Below, one piece after another: positions 1 to 9,751 of a DNA stretch of 64,000 bases (the stretch's first letter is position 1; each line of letters opens with the position of its first letter). A program made the translations under genes and the position numbers. The notes beneath the pieces are model-generated. The model did not search any database and was not told where the DNA came from. It was given only the letters and a program-made list of their open reading frames with translations. Origin of the DNA: Betaproteobacteria bacterium. GTDB taxonomy: Bacteria > Pseudomonadota > Gammaproteobacteria > Burkholderiales > Thiobacteraceae. The stretch is taken from contig JAHECG010000001.1 of assembly GCA_024641855.1 (NCBI GenBank), forward strand, positions 62,001 to 126,000. The letters are read 5' to 3'.

Positions 1-1019
1 TGTTCCGCGTCGGCATAATGCTTTTCAGCTTGCAGCGAGATACCTAATCCCATCAACCAATTGCCGCGATTGGGCTGCGCTTTGAGGGCGGCTTGGAATT
101 GGCCGATGGCTTCGGCATGGCGTCCGATGCGCTGCAGTAAAGCCGCGTAAAAACCATGATAATCAGCATGGCCACTGGCTTGTGCCGCATATTTTTCCAG
201 GGTTGTTAAGGCGGCGGTAGCGTCCCCTTGCTCCAGTTGAACGCTGGCTAGTGTGGAGGCCAGCGAGGCGACGGCTAAATTAAGTTTTAGGCCATCTTGC
301 AATGTTTGTTCCGCCGACGGATAGCGCTTGGCTTTTAAGAATAGGCTCAATAAAGCTTGTCGTGCTGCCAGGTGCCGAGGGTCCAGCCGTAGCGCCTCTT
401 CGAGAGCGGTTTGCGCGTCTTGGGATCTATTTTGTGAAACGAAGGCTAACGCTTCGCGATAGCGAAAATCGGCCTGCTGTTCTTTGGAGACGTGTTTCAT
501 ACTCAATGTCGTGTTTTCCGTGCTGGGGCTCGTTTTAATCCCGGGTTCTACTTTGTCACCATTCTCGGTAGCGTCTGCGCGTGCGGGTAATAAAAACGTT
601 GAGATCGTCTTGGTCGGTTTGCTGTTGTTCGGTGAAATTGAGGTCGGAGCAGGACCCGGAATCGGGGTGGGTATAACAGCGCGAGGTTGGATATCATCCG
701 CTGCTGTGAGTATCCGTGCCTGATCCAATGAAGTAGCGGATTGTAATTGCAATGGCTGCGGGGTTGTCGTTAAGGGCACTGAGGCGGGCTGCGCGGTTAC
801 CGTCGGTGGGATGGGTAATATCGCAGGCGGTATCGCACGCCAAATAAAAAACGTGAGTAACAAGATAACAGCGATTATCAACGCAATCCACAACCAAGGC
901 CGAACAGGAGCTGTTGAAAAACGCGCTGGCACAGCGCGCACCATGCCGGGCAGGCGTTGCTGCGCCGTACTGTCGTGGCGCTCGTCGAGCTCCAGCAACA
1001 TACGGTTGATAACGCTCAT
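1..1019 (-). CDS. mshN: MSHA biogenesis protein MshN, TPR protein (partial, runs off left edge)
   Basis: This is the membrane-anchored tetratricopeptide subunit of the MSHA type IV-like pilus. The reading frame begins with MSVINRMLLELDER, has one membrane span near residues 42-60 (LWIALIIAVILLLTFFIW) and a Pro/Thr/Ser-rich linker, then TPR-like helices such as RHAEAIGQFQAALKAQPNRG. Its ATG overlaps the mshM stop codon as ATGA, so the two are translationally coupled. The C-terminal part lies outside the window. The family is inferred from topology and from position after mshM; the exact role of MshN in assembly is poorly known. Confidence 0.85.
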   Translation of the reverse strand, partial: MSVINRMLLELDERHDSTAQQRLPGMVRAVPARFSTAPVRPWLWIALIIAVILLLTFFIWRAIPPAILPIPPTVTAQPASVPLTTTPQPLQLQSATSLDQARILTAADDIQPRAVIPTPIPGPAPTSISPNNSKPTKTISTFLLPARADATENGDKVEPGIKTSPSTENTTLSMKHVSKEQQADFRYREALAFVSQNRSQDAQTALEEALRLDPRHLAARQALLSLFLKAKRYPSAEQTLQDGLKLNLAVASLASTLASVQLEQGDATAALTTLEKYAAQASGHADYHGFYAALLQRIGRHAEAIGQFQAALKAQPNRGNWLMGLGISLQAEKHYADAE

Positions 1020-1912
1020 CGCATGACCATCCAACCGCTTAAGCCCAACCCGATACTCAGCAGGCCCAGCGCGATCCACCACCATTGTTTTTTATTTTTT
1101 ATGATTGCCGCAGGGGTATCGGAAGCGGCTACGCGGATATGCTTTTCTTCGACTTGTTGCTTACCTTCGCCAAAGACTAGCAGCAAGGCTTTATGACACA
1201 GAATATTAATAATGCGCGGCGTGCCACCGCTAGCTTGATAAAGCGCATTGAGTGCGCCTTGGGTGAACAAGGCGCCACCTGGATAGCCGGCTACGGTCAA
1301 ACGATGCGAGACATAGTAATCCAGCTCAGTGCGGGTTAATGGCGCCAGCGCATAGTGAAATGCGATGCGTTGCTTAAGTTGGCGCAGAGACGGTAGATTG
1401 AGCTTATCATCCAACTCCGGTTGCCCGAATAAGATCACTTGTAGCAGTTTACGTTTTTCTGTTTCAAGGTTGGACAGCAAACGCAGGGCTTCCAGTGTCT
1501 CGATCGGCATGGCTTGTGCTTCGTCCAGGGTGACCACAACTTGTTTACCTGCGCGCGCATATTCGAGTAGGGCCAGCGTTAGTGCCTTTAACATCAAGTG
1601 CTGATCGAGGTCATGCCGAACTTTGAGTTTCAATTCGTCGGCGAGCGCAGCCAATAGCGTGTTGGGTTCTAAATAAGGGTTTGGGATATAAGCGGAGACA
1701 TAGCGATCACCGAGGCTGGCGAGAAACTTGCGGCACAGCAAGGTTTTTCCGGTGCCCACTTCACCGGTGATTTTGATAAAGCCCTCGCCATTTTTAACGG
1801 CGATCAACAGGGTATTGAGCGCTTCCTGAAAGACGCCAGAGGCGAAAGAGAAAGCGGTGTCCGGTGTAATGGAGAACGGCGCTTCGCGCAATCCAAAATG
1901 TTTTCTGTACAT
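1016..1912 (-). CDS. mshM: MSHA biogenesis AAA ATPase MshM (ExeA/GspA-like)
   Basis: Cytoplasmic-side ATPase thought to help place the secretin in the envelope, by analogy with ExeA/GspA. The 298-residue product begins MYRKHFGLREAPFSITPD, typical of the ExeA family. It has a Walker A (GEVGTGKTLL, about residues 50-59) and a Walker B (VVTLDEAQ, about 123-130), followed by a sensor region (LLSNLETE). A C-terminal hydrophobic segment (WWWIALGLLSIGLGLSGW) would anchor it in the inner membrane. It sits between mshL (62 bp upstream) and mshN (4-bp overlap). Length and architecture are normal for the family. Confidence 0.93.
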   Translation of the reverse strand: MYRKHFGLREAPFSITPDTAFSFASGVFQEALNTLLIAVKNGEGFIKITGEVGTGKTLLCRKFLASLGDRYVSAYIPNPYLEPNTLLAALADELKLKVRHDLDQHLMLKALTLALLEYARAGKQVVVTLDEAQAMPIETLEALRLLSNLETEKRKLLQVILFGQPELDDKLNLPSLRQLKQRIAFHYALAPLTRTELDYYVSHRLTVAGYPGGALFTQGALNALYQASGGTPRIINILCHKALLLVFGEGKQQVEEKHIRVAASDTPAAIIKNKKQWWWIALGLLSIGLGLSGWMVMR

Positions 1913-1974
1913 AATAGTTACCGCAATGCGATTGCGTCGAATTATACCGCGTTATGTCGTTGGAAAATCTGTGT

Positions 1975-3654
1975 CTAAGGCTTTGGCGAGTTACGTTGTT
2001 GTAGCGTTTGCACGTTGCGCTGTGATTCGAGCAAGTTTTGCGACCACGTCTCTGCATTTTTGACTACGGTGGGTTTGAGTAAGATCACAAGCTCGCTTTT
2101 ACTGGAACTGCGATTGTTGCGACGAAACAAATTGCCCACGACAGGGATTTCGCCTACGCCTGGTACCTGTGAATTGGTGTCCGAGGAGGAGGCGCGCATT
2201 AAGCCGCCGATGGCGATCACTTGGCCGTCCAAAGCACGTACGATGCTATCGGTTTCACTCACCGAACTGGAGGCGAGAGGTAAATTCAATGTGCCCGAAG
2301 AGCCTAAATTAATCTCGCGATTTTTGCTGGTTACATCGCTGACCGAAGGATGGATATGTAGCGTGATGTTGTTGTTTTCGTCGATCTGCGGCGTGACATC
2401 GAGCGCGATGCCGGAGAAAAAAGGTTGCAATGTCACGTTGGGGCTGGATGTCGTCGTGGTGCCGGTGGTGGTGGTCGTGCTGACGTTGGTTACGAAAAAT
2501 TCGTCAGTACCTACTTTGAGCACAGCTTTTTGATTATTCAACGTTGCGATGCGCGGGCTGGATAATACCGATACCGAACCTTGCGATTCCAAAAATTCCA
2601 AGAGTGCAGCAAAGCTGGTGGTGCGCAAGGCAAGGCCAAAAATTCCACCTGTCGTGGCGCCAGCCGCACTTGATAGGCCGCCACCCAGCAAACCCGAGAG
2701 CGTGGTATCGGCGCTTAAATCACCGTTGGGCAAGGTTACGTTTTGCGTATTGGTGCCAATACCGGCGGCAAATTGTTTGGCGTTATTGAAACCCGACCAG
2801 TTGATGCCGGATTGAAAGCCGTCACTAAGCCGCACCTCAATAATTTTGGCTTCCAAGATAACTTGTCGATCGACGGAGATTTGTGCGGCGCGCAAATAAT
2901 TTTCGACCGAGCGCAATTCTGGTGGCATGGCTTTTACTACTACCACGCCGGATTGCGGACTCATGACTACGGTGCGACCGCCATCATGACCGACGATTAC
3001 GGTTAACGCCGCTAACAATTCACTCCAAAAATCACTGTTCGATGTAGTGGATATCGTACTGCTCTGTAAAGTGGTAGCGCTGGTGCTGGGCGAAGTGGTT
3101 GCACCCGAGGTGCTCGCACTGCCGGCAGTGCTATTGGTGATCGAACCAGAGCTGACATTGATTTCGGAGGTGCCTTTGCGTCGCGAAGTTAAGTAATTAA
3201 CTTGAAATACGCGGGTTTGCAAAGTCAAGGGCTGGATATAGATGCGCGCGTTATCGAGTCGAAAATCGTATCCATACAACTCGCGGATGACATTCAGGGC
3301 ATCCAGTACGGTGACATCTTTCAAGTTCACGGAAATATTGCCGACCACGTCAGGATGTACCAACATGCTGTAAGGCGTGCCGGAGACAATGCTGTTAAAA
3401 ACTTGATTGGCTGGCGCATTGTTTACGACCAAATCAAACTTAGGTTCCAATGGCCGTGGGTTAGCTAGCGGGATGTCCACTTGCAGCGGCGGTAGCAGGG
3501 CACGGTTGACTGCGTCTGCGGTGTTTCGTTTCTCGTTGGCGTTTGCCGCAGCTGACAATTCGCTATTGATTTGATCCAATGTGGTAGGCCGTTTTTCCGG
3601 CGGCGACTGGCATGCAGTGATGAACACGATAAAGATCAAAACCAGTTTTTTCAT
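1975..3654 (-). CDS. mshL: MSHA outer-membrane secretin MshL
   Basis: Forms the outer-membrane pore through which the MSHA pilus is extruded. It has a lipoprotein signal with lipobox ITAC (Cys15), so it should be lipid-anchored. An STN/secretin N-domain lies around residues 85-135 and a Ser/Thr-rich linker around 165-210. The C-terminal secretin domain contains VVVKAMPPELRSVENYLR, SVLSSPRIATLNNQKAVLKVG and VPGVGEIPVVGNLFRR. Length (559 aa) is usual for MshL. The ATG overlaps the mshK stop by 4 bp and has a purine-rich AAGGAAGCGGA upstream. Family assignment is firm; pilus type is inferred from the neighbours. Confidence 0.95.
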   Translation of the reverse strand: MKKLVLIFIVFITACQSPPEKRPTTLDQINSELSAAANANEKRNTADAVNRALLPPLQVDIPLANPRPLEPKFDLVVNNAPANQVFNSIVSGTPYSMLVHPDVVGNISVNLKDVTVLDALNVIRELYGYDFRLDNARIYIQPLTLQTRVFQVNYLTSRRKGTSEINVSSGSITNSTAGSASTSGATTSPSTSATTLQSSTISTTSNSDFWSELLAALTVIVGHDGGRTVVMSPQSGVVVVKAMPPELRSVENYLRAAQISVDRQVILEAKIIEVRLSDGFQSGINWSGFNNAKQFAAGIGTNTQNVTLPNGDLSADTTLSGLLGGGLSSAAGATTGGIFGLALRTTSFAALLEFLESQGSVSVLSSPRIATLNNQKAVLKVGTDEFFVTNVSTTTTTGTTTTSSPNVTLQPFFSGIALDVTPQIDENNNITLHIHPSVSDVTSKNREINLGSSGTLNLPLASSSVSETDSIVRALDGQVIAIGGLMRASSSDTNSQVPGVGEIPVVGNLFRRNNRSSSKSELVILLKPTVVKNAETWSQNLLESQRNVQTLQQRNSPKP

Positions 3655-4055
3655 TCCGCTTCCTTCCGTAATTCTTTGCGTGCCCTCGGTTGCAACCGAG
3701 TTTTGGTGGGCACTTTGCTATCGGATCCCGACGCATTTGTGTCGTGTTTATCAACATCTGGGAATAACTTGAGTTGTTGCAGACCATTCGACCCGCGTAA
3801 CCAGACTCGATCCTCATCAATGCGCGTCACTAAGGCGCCTTCCACTTGGCTACCAATATGAACGGCTTGTCCGCTGATCAGTGCACTACGCACGCCGTTT
3901 TGGGTGCGGATCGCTTGTAACTGTGGCCCGCTAGGAACGACTTCGGCGTGGGATGCCGCATTCCAACCCAGCGCCGGGCGTGTCGGGTCGGGCAAAGACT
4001 CGGCTTGTGCGGCATACGGTAAGACAATGAATAAAATGATCAGACGGAAAGCCAT
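3651..4055 (-). CDS. mshK: MSHA biogenesis protein MshK (PilP-like)
   Basis: Small periplasmic pilus-assembly protein of 134 aa. It starts with a signal peptide (MAFRLIILFIVLPYAAQA) followed at once by the DPTRP motif typical of MshK/PilP-type proteins. A short beta-rich domain (HIGSQVEGALVTRIDEDRVW) and a basic tail follow. By analogy with PilP it should link the inner-membrane MshJ and PilN-like proteins to the MshL secretin. It overlaps mshJ by 16 bp and mshL by 4 bp, so it belongs to the same tightly packed transcript. Confidence 0.85.
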   Translation of the reverse strand: MAFRLIILFIVLPYAAQAESLPDPTRPALGWNAASHAEVVPSGPQLQAIRTQNGVRSALISGQAVHIGSQVEGALVTRIDEDRVWLRGSNGLQQLKLFPDVDKHDTNASGSDSKVPTKTRLQPRARKELRKEAE

Positions 4056-4741
4056 GTTTTATCCAGGCTTAAAGTGAATAAGGTCAGTGTGAGGCGTGAA
4101 GTCGGATAGCGCTGGGTCGTCAAATTTACCTCACCCCAATATACGCGCCACGGTAGGCGTTCCAACGTCGCTAAGTACGCCAACAAATCGGGATAACTAC
4201 CCTCAACACTGATTTCCACGCCATGACGGTATAAGCCCAAGGCTTTTTGTTGGGCGGCGTCGCTCGGTGCCGACGCTTCGGTTTTGATGCTAGGAGTTGC
4301 ATTTTTTCTGGATTCCAACAGCGAAATCGCGGGTAAAGTTTTGATGCTAATTAATTTTAAATGGGTGTTCTTGGTCATTAAGTCCTGCAACATTTGGGTC
4401 ATGCGGTCGGCGCTGACCAAGCCTTGGCGTACGTTAGCCAAGGCGGCATAAGCGTTGTTGCGCGTAGTCTCCAACTGCGCAAGCCGCAGCTTGTTACCTT
4501 GGTCCGGATCGATTTTAGACGCTTCGGCTAAGGCATTCATTTGCGCTTCTATTGCTTCAATTTGCGCCTGCGTTTGTACTAATTTTTGAGATAGTTTTTT
4601 CTGGCGTGCGAGCAAGGGGTCGAGGGCGCTGGTTACGGTTAATGCGATTAGAACACCCACTAACATTAAAAAAATCAGCACGCGTTCGCGTAAGCTCATC
4701 GCATCGAGACGCTCACGGGTGGCCAGCAGCTTAGCTTTCAT
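4040..4741 (-). CDS. mshJ: MSHA biogenesis protein MshJ (PilO-like)
   Basis: Inner-membrane alignment-complex protein of 233 aa. A short cytoplasmic start is followed by one transmembrane helix (VLIFLMLVGVLIALTVTSAL, about residues 21-40). Next comes a long heptad-rich coiled coil (LVQTQAQIEAIEAQMNALAE) and a ferredoxin-like periplasmic domain ending in GSYPDLLAYLATLERLPWRV, as in PilO/GspM. It overlaps the PilN-like gene by 4 bp upstream and mshK downstream. Length and layout match MshJ. Confidence 0.88.
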   Translation of the reverse strand: MKAKLLATRERLDAMSLRERVLIFLMLVGVLIALTVTSALDPLLARQKKLSQKLVQTQAQIEAIEAQMNALAEASKIDPDQGNKLRLAQLETTRNNAYAALANVRQGLVSADRMTQMLQDLMTKNTHLKLISIKTLPAISLLESRKNATPSIKTEASAPSDAAQQKALGLYRHGVEISVEGSYPDLLAYLATLERLPWRVYWGEVNLTTQRYPTSRLTLTLFTLSLDKTWLSV

Positions 4742-5391
4742 GGCTGCGCTCCTGTAACGGCAGATTGCAGGGTGAATTCAATATAGCGTGGTGGGTTGAT
4801 TGGCTTTTCCGTGAATTTTCCTGATTTTCCGTCTTGGGATTCGGGTACTTGCGGCTGACGCATTTCCAGCATGCTGAAGCGATGCCCTTGCATGGATTTT
4901 TCATTACGCAACCGTTGAATGTAATCGGGAACAAGTTCCGGTTTGAGTGCGCGGCCACTAATGCGCATTTCGCTGCCCGCAACCGAAAATTGCGTGAGCC
5001 ATAATCCATCGACGATTTGTCGGGCCAAAGCCTGAAAATAGGGTGAGAAGCCGTTGCTATCGAGCAGGCCGCTTTGCTGCATGGCTTGTTGAGCCTGCGC
5101 CAACGTGGTGAGTTCTTGCTCCGTGTGTTTGATGCGCGCTTCCAATTCGGCACTTTTTAGGCGTGGGCTAAATTGCTGCGAAAGCCGTCCTAAGCGCGCT
5201 TGTGCGTTTTCCAGACGTTTCTCGCTACGTTCAGTCGCGGTTTGTAAATGGGCGATTTGGTAACGCGCATAGCCATAGAATGCCAGCAAACCCAAGAGCA
5301 ATAGCACTAAGGATTGCACCATGGTGACCGCGGAAAAAATCCTTTTCTGCCGGAGCAGAATGGGATTGTAGAGATTGATTTGCTGGCTCAC
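4738..5391 (-). CDS. PilN-like MSHA biogenesis protein (MshI2)
   Basis: Inner-membrane partner of MshI and MshJ. The 217-residue protein opens with QINLYNPILLRQKRIFSA; the INLY/INLLP type motif of PilN proteins binds a groove in the PilM-like partner. One membrane helix follows (LVLLLLGLLAFYGYARY), then a coiled coil and a periplasmic domain. In Vibrio this position is called MshI2. The start overlaps the mshI stop (ATGA-type, 4 bp). Role is inferred from the PilMNO model. Confidence 0.87.
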   Translation of the reverse strand: MSQQINLYNPILLRQKRIFSAVTMVQSLVLLLLGLLAFYGYARYQIAHLQTATERSEKRLENAQARLGRLSQQFSPRLKSAELEARIKHTEQELTTLAQAQQAMQQSGLLDSNGFSPYFQALARQIVDGLWLTQFSVAGSEMRISGRALKPELVPDYIQRLRNEKSMQGHRFSMLEMRQPQVPESQDGKSGKFTEKPINPPRYIEFTLQSAVTGAQP

Positions 5392-6338
5392 GGCACGCGT
5401 TCCTCGTGACGTAACGCCGCACCAAGGGTCAAGAAAAAGCGCGCTTGATTATTGAGCGCGCCGACCGCTGGGACACGAGAAAAATCGAAGATGTCGTTTA
5501 AATCAAGAACCGAGACGGCGACAGAAAGATTTTGCGCGAGGTACGCGCGTAGGCCATCCATATCCGGTAGATGAACCAGCCATAAGCGCGCAATGCTGAT
5601 GAATGGAAATTGACGTTCGATGTTGTCTAGGGAACGCTGCAATTCGAGTGTAATGCGGTCAAATTGCGTTTGTTGGGCTTCTGCATCGCCTTCTGCCAGT
5701 TGTTGCCAGCCGATATCGAGATGGCGTGCTAAATAGAGTTCACCTTGGTAAGTCACAGTGAGCAAACCACCATCTTCGCTAAAGGAGATGAGTGCTAGAC
5801 CACGCCCCGGTTCTTCCAGTCGTGCTGCAATATTGCGTTGCGCCATCTCTGGAATATCGATGACTTCGAGCGGAATGTTGGCGTTATGGCATAAATTGAC
5901 GCGGCGCTCAATTGCACTGTTGCGTGCCGCGACGGCGTACATTGAGTGCGTGCGAGCGGTACCGCTACTATCCGGCGGGATATCCAATACATCAATGGTG
6001 GCATCATCGACATGAAAATCCAGCAAATCTTTAATACGCCAACGCATCGCCGTTTTGAGTTCCAGGGCCGGGACATTCGGCGCTTCTACAACTAACATTT
6101 GATATTCGTGCGGGGCGAGTAAAGTGCTGCAGTTATAGCGTTCCAGATGCATGTCTTTGGCGGCTTTTTCCAGTAGTTTTTCTTGTTTTCCGTCGGCAGT
6201 CGTTACGCCGCACACGGTTACTTGCGGCTTGTCGGTAGCAGAGGTTTGTACATGCGCCAGGCACAAGCCTTCCGGGACATAGCTCATGGCCATCCATCCG
6301 GGTTGTTTCTTGGGCTTACCGAACAAATTATTTAACAT
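5388..6338 (-). CDS. mshI: MSHA biogenesis protein MshI (PilM-like)
   Basis: Cytoplasmic actin-like protein of 316 aa that, by analogy with PilM, binds the N-terminal tail of the PilN-like protein encoded next to it. The start MLNNLFGKPKKQPGWMAMSY is characteristic, with the first beta strands (MAMSYVPEGLCLAHVQ) of an FtsA-like fold. The central AMRWRIKDLLDFHVDDATID region also fits. No transmembrane segment is seen. It lies 87 bp after the large DUF6701 gene and begins the coupled run mshI-MshI2-mshJ-mshK-mshL. Confidence 0.9.
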   Translation of the reverse strand: MLNNLFGKPKKQPGWMAMSYVPEGLCLAHVQTSATDKPQVTVCGVTTADGKQEKLLEKAAKDMHLERYNCSTLLAPHEYQMLVVEAPNVPALELKTAMRWRIKDLLDFHVDDATIDVLDIPPDSSGTARTHSMYAVAARNSAIERRVNLCHNANIPLEVIDIPEMAQRNIAARLEEPGRGLALISFSEDGGLLTVTYQGELYLARHLDIGWQQLAEGDAEAQQTQFDRITLELQRSLDNIERQFPFISIARLWLVHLPDMDGLRAYLAQNLSVAVSVLDLNDIFDFSRVPAVGALNNQARFFLTLGAALRHEERVP

Positions 6339-6425
6339 AGATTGATGGAAATGGAATTCACTTGAACTTATATCAATAAGTTATTGTTGTCAAATGATTT
6401 AATTGTGGTTTAACGGGCGGGGCGG

Positions 6426-9400
6426 CTAGTAATTTTCGCGTTGATAAATCAGTGGGCCGCCTTTGTAAATGCCAAAGGTGGCGCGTGTTGTGGTGCTCGG
6501 CAAATAGCTGGGTGCATTGGTGTGTAAGTCCACGCTGCCGTTATTGCCAGTTCCCGGTGCGGATAGGATGATTTGACCGGCGCCATTGACGAAGCTTGGT
6601 GACGTCGCGGTGGTTTCGCCGCTATTAAGATTCTTTTGATAGTTGCTGAACACAATATTACCAACACTTAAAATTGTATCGTTGTCGTCGCGGTTGGTGA
6701 GATAACCCGAACCATTCCAGTATTGAGTGACGACTGGGATCGGCAGTGGCAGCAATTCCGAACCATGCGCGTTAGACAGCCGCAGGCGACCGTAGCGCAT
6801 AATGGTCGTACCGAGAAAGCCATGCTCGTTACCGACGATCGTGGTGTCGGTATCCAGATCGTAGGTGCCAAGAGCCGCACCATCGGCATCTATTGGCGCG
6901 ATGCCGATGCGCAAGGTGTTATAAGGGCCGTCCGGGGTGGTGCCGCGGGTGAATGTCAGCGGTGCACTGATGTTGGATGCGACGCCCTGGATAAAACTGC
7001 CACTGGCCGGGGCGGCGATACTCAAGCGCGTCGTCAGAAAAGTCGCGCCATCCACTGCGCCGAACCCCAGGGGATTACTGGCTGTCGTCAAGTTTAGCTT
7101 GGCAAAGGCACCTTGATAATTTTGTGTCGTGTTGTTGTTTAGCGCTTGTGCGCTGAGGCTAAATTGCGCATCCAAACGTTCGCCCATGTAAGTGAAAATG
7201 CAAGCGCTGCAAGTGGTGTCGGCGCGGTTCAGGAGTGGATTGGTCGGGTGCGGCGTGAACCCAAAATGATGAGCATAAAAACGCCCGACGTTGGTGCTCG
7301 GCGTGCCGGTGACGTTGACGCCAGTGCCCAGATAACTACTACTGAATAATGCTGGGGTTAGCGTGATGATGCCGACCTCGTTCCAAGTGAAAGTGCTGCC
7401 GCTGGCACTGCCGTTAGTGAAGGCACCGAAGTTGCCATTCACCATGGGGTTATTGGTTAAATTTGGGTCAATTAGCAAACTACCGCTGAGTTTGACGCTT
7501 TCGGCTGGTAATTCGCGGCCAAAATTCGGCGTGGTGTTACCGAGCGCATTGGTGGCGCGCACCGTAGCGCTGAAGTTTTCTCCCGCTTTGACGAATTTTG
7601 CGCCGCTGCCATTGTTTGCCGCAGGATTGGGTAGGCCATCGCTGCTGCGCTGGATGGCCGATAAAATAAAACTTACAGGATAGGCGACGAAGGAGCTTGT
7701 GCCATGGGTGCTGGTGAGCGTATCCGTGGCGTCCAGCGTCATGCGCCCGACATCAGGATAGTTGAGATTAAAAGTGGCGCCGCCATTATTGAAATTTAGC
7801 GTCAGTATGGTAGGGCTGGCAGCATTGGTGCTGATCGCTGTGCCGTTAATGCTGACGTTTTGCGTGCCGCTGGCGGGATTGGTGTAGGTGCTGTACCAGC
7901 GCACGCTGCGATTGCCGCTGAACGTGCTATTACAATTACTGTCGGTGGCACGCACGGTGGCGACTGTCGTGCCGGTCGCAGCAGGAAAATTAGGCAAGCT
8001 AAGGGTCAAGCCGCTGGCACTGAAGACGATGCTGCAACTGTTGCTGCCGGTCGCAGTGTTGCGGCAGCTCACGGCAGGGCTGCCGATCGGTGTCGGCATG
8101 ACGCTTGCGCTGAGCGTGTAGGTGCCAGGTGTCGTGACACTAACGCTGCCGGTGCTGATGCCGGAACTACCGATGTTGTAGGTACTGCCATTGGGCGAAA
8201 GGGTGCCGGTTATGCCGCCGCTGGTGTAGAGCATGTTGCAGGCGGCATCGGCGCAAGCGCGCAGACTGATGTTTTTTACGGCGCAAGTTACGCCAACACC
8301 ATCATGTTGAATTTCGATGTGGTGGGGTGCAGCGAGGGCGGCGCGTAGGGCAATGCTTATGGTTGCTCCGCTGTCGGAGCTGCCCGCAGCTTTTGCGGTT
8401 TTTGCACCTGTAGCACTGGCAACGCCGAGCAGTAGTTCATTCATTTCCAAACTGATACCAGCATTGCTGTTGCCGGTGGAGGCGATATCGATGCGTTCGG
8501 TCATACCGACGGGAGGCGTCCATGTGCGAGCGCTGGTGTATTCATGCACGGTGACCAGCATGTCACCACTCAGGGTTGTAGTGACACTAGGTGCGGAGTG
8601 ATTGATCGAACGTATTGTCGCGGCTTTGGCCGAGACATCGATTGGTGCGGCGGTATCGACGCCACTGTAGCTCAGAATGCCACCGACCGCTCCGCTATGG
8701 CTATTCGCCAGAAACCAAGTATAGCTAGCGGGTTCGCCGCTGCCGGCGACGTGGTAATAAGCTGATACGACGCTACTGGCATTACTGGTTTGTTGTTGCG
8801 ATTGAATCAAAATCCAACCAGAGGGTGGCGAAATCGGGATGGAAGAAGGTGTGGTTGTAATCGCGGCGATCATCACATCGCCGGCGATCGTGCCACTTGG
8901 TTTATTGATCGTTAGGTTGGCCGATGTGCGCAGCGCTAGCAATACACCGTAATGTTCCGCAGCCGAGGAGGCGGTGGCGCCGATTGGACCGATCAGCGCT
9001 GGCGCGGTTTGCGTCCGGTAATGCAAGGCAATGGCATTGTTGTTCGCGCGCGAGTAATACGGCCGTGTCCAGCCGCTGGGGGTGCTGAGTGTGCTGGGTG
9101 CATTTCCGTTGTCGGTTAGGTGTGCCGTAAACAACAGCATGTCGTTGCTCGACGTGGTGGTTAGACTGCCACTCGAAATGTTGGTGGTGTTGGCAGCATA
9201 TTGCGCTGCGTAGGCCATATCCAGTGGATTGCTGGGATCCACGCCGCGAAAACGGGTGCAACGCGCCATGATGCGACCGCCGCCGGGATGCGTAATGACG
9301 GGATTGGTTTCGCTGGCATCGGAAACTTTGTAAAACAACGAAGCGCGTAAGGTCGTGCTATTGCTCAGCGAATAGATTTGGTTCCAGGCAGCTGGCATGC

Positions 9401-9680
9401 TGTGCGGAACATTGTCGCGTGAGGTGACTTGGCAAAAAAACATCTCGCCTTGTACAGCAGTCGGCAAGCGCGTCGTGAGGTTGCCGCTATTCGCGCTCCG
9501 CAAGCTGCCGCTACCTCGATAACTAATCGTTGCACTGCTGGCTGCAGCGGATGCCGCTGCTTTGAAACTGATGGCGGACTGTGCGCCATGGGCGATCGCC
9601 AAAAGTGTTATGCCGAGCAGCCAACGGCATCCTGCGGTTTGAATTGATGTTGAATAGGTTTTGGGCTGACGCGGTAACAA
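6426..9680 (-). CDS. DUF6701-containing MshQ-like surface protein
   Basis: Large exported protein of 1084 aa, probably a pilus-associated or surface adhesin. The start is a TTG preceded by an AAAGGGG Shine-Dalgarno, giving a signal peptide that ends near HGAQSA. The first half is Ser/Thr/Ala-rich with two similar beta-rich modules (GRIMARCTRFRGVDPSNPLD and GILSYSGVDTAAPIDVS). The last roughly 500 residues resemble the DUF6701 domain of MshQ proteins (SNPLGFGAVDGATFLTTRLS; LLPLPIPVVTQYWNGSGYLT; ending RATFGIYKGGPLIYQRENY). In Vibrio and Shewanella mshQ closes the MSHA locus; here it comes before mshI on the same strand. Function of MshQ is not well established. Confidence 0.8.
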   Translation of the reverse strand: MLPRQPKTYSTSIQTAGCRWLLGITLLAIAHGAQSAISFKAAASAAASSATISYRGSGSLRSANSGNLTTRLPTAVQGEMFFCQVTSRDNVPHSMPAAWNQIYSLSNSTTLRASLFYKVSDASETNPVITHPGGGRIMARCTRFRGVDPSNPLDMAYAAQYAANTTNISSGSLTTTSSNDMLLFTAHLTDNGNAPSTLSTPSGWTRPYYSRANNNAIALHYRTQTAPALIGPIGATASSAAEHYGVLLALRTSANLTINKPSGTIAGDVMIAAITTTPSSIPISPPSGWILIQSQQQTSNASSVVSAYYHVAGSGEPASYTWFLANSHSGAVGGILSYSGVDTAAPIDVSAKAATIRSINHSAPSVTTTLSGDMLVTVHEYTSARTWTPPVGMTERIDIASTGNSNAGISLEMNELLLGVASATGAKTAKAAGSSDSGATISIALRAALAAPHHIEIQHDGVGVTCAVKNISLRACADAACNMLYTSGGITGTLSPNGSTYNIGSSGISTGSVSVTTPGTYTLSASVMPTPIGSPAVSCRNTATGSNSCSIVFSASGLTLSLPNFPAATGTTVATVRATDSNCNSTFSGNRSVRWYSTYTNPASGTQNVSINGTAISTNAASPTILTLNFNNGGATFNLNYPDVGRMTLDATDTLTSTHGTSSFVAYPVSFILSAIQRSSDGLPNPAANNGSGAKFVKAGENFSATVRATNALGNTTPNFGRELPAESVKLSGSLLIDPNLTNNPMVNGNFGAFTNGSASGSTFTWNEVGIITLTPALFSSSYLGTGVNVTGTPSTNVGRFYAHHFGFTPHPTNPLLNRADTTCSACIFTYMGERLDAQFSLSAQALNNNTTQNYQGAFAKLNLTTASNPLGFGAVDGATFLTTRLSIAAPASGSFIQGVASNISAPLTFTRGTTPDGPYNTLRIGIAPIDADGAALGTYDLDTDTTIVGNEHGFLGTTIMRYGRLRLSNAHGSELLPLPIPVVTQYWNGSGYLTNRDDNDTILSVGNIVFSNYQKNLNSGETTATSPSFVNGAGQIILSAPGTGNNGSVDLHTNAPSYLPSTTTRATFGIYKGGPLIYQRENY

Positions 9681-9751
9681 GTCTGACCCCTTTAGATCGA
9701 TGAGCTTGCTAGATTTAACGGCAAAAATACTGATTTATTAAGGGGAATTCT

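Noticed and set aside
7860-8348. 162-codon Ala/Gly-rich plus-strand frame within the DUF6701 gene
   Set aside because: Antisense reading of a low-complexity Ser/Thr region; no translation signal.
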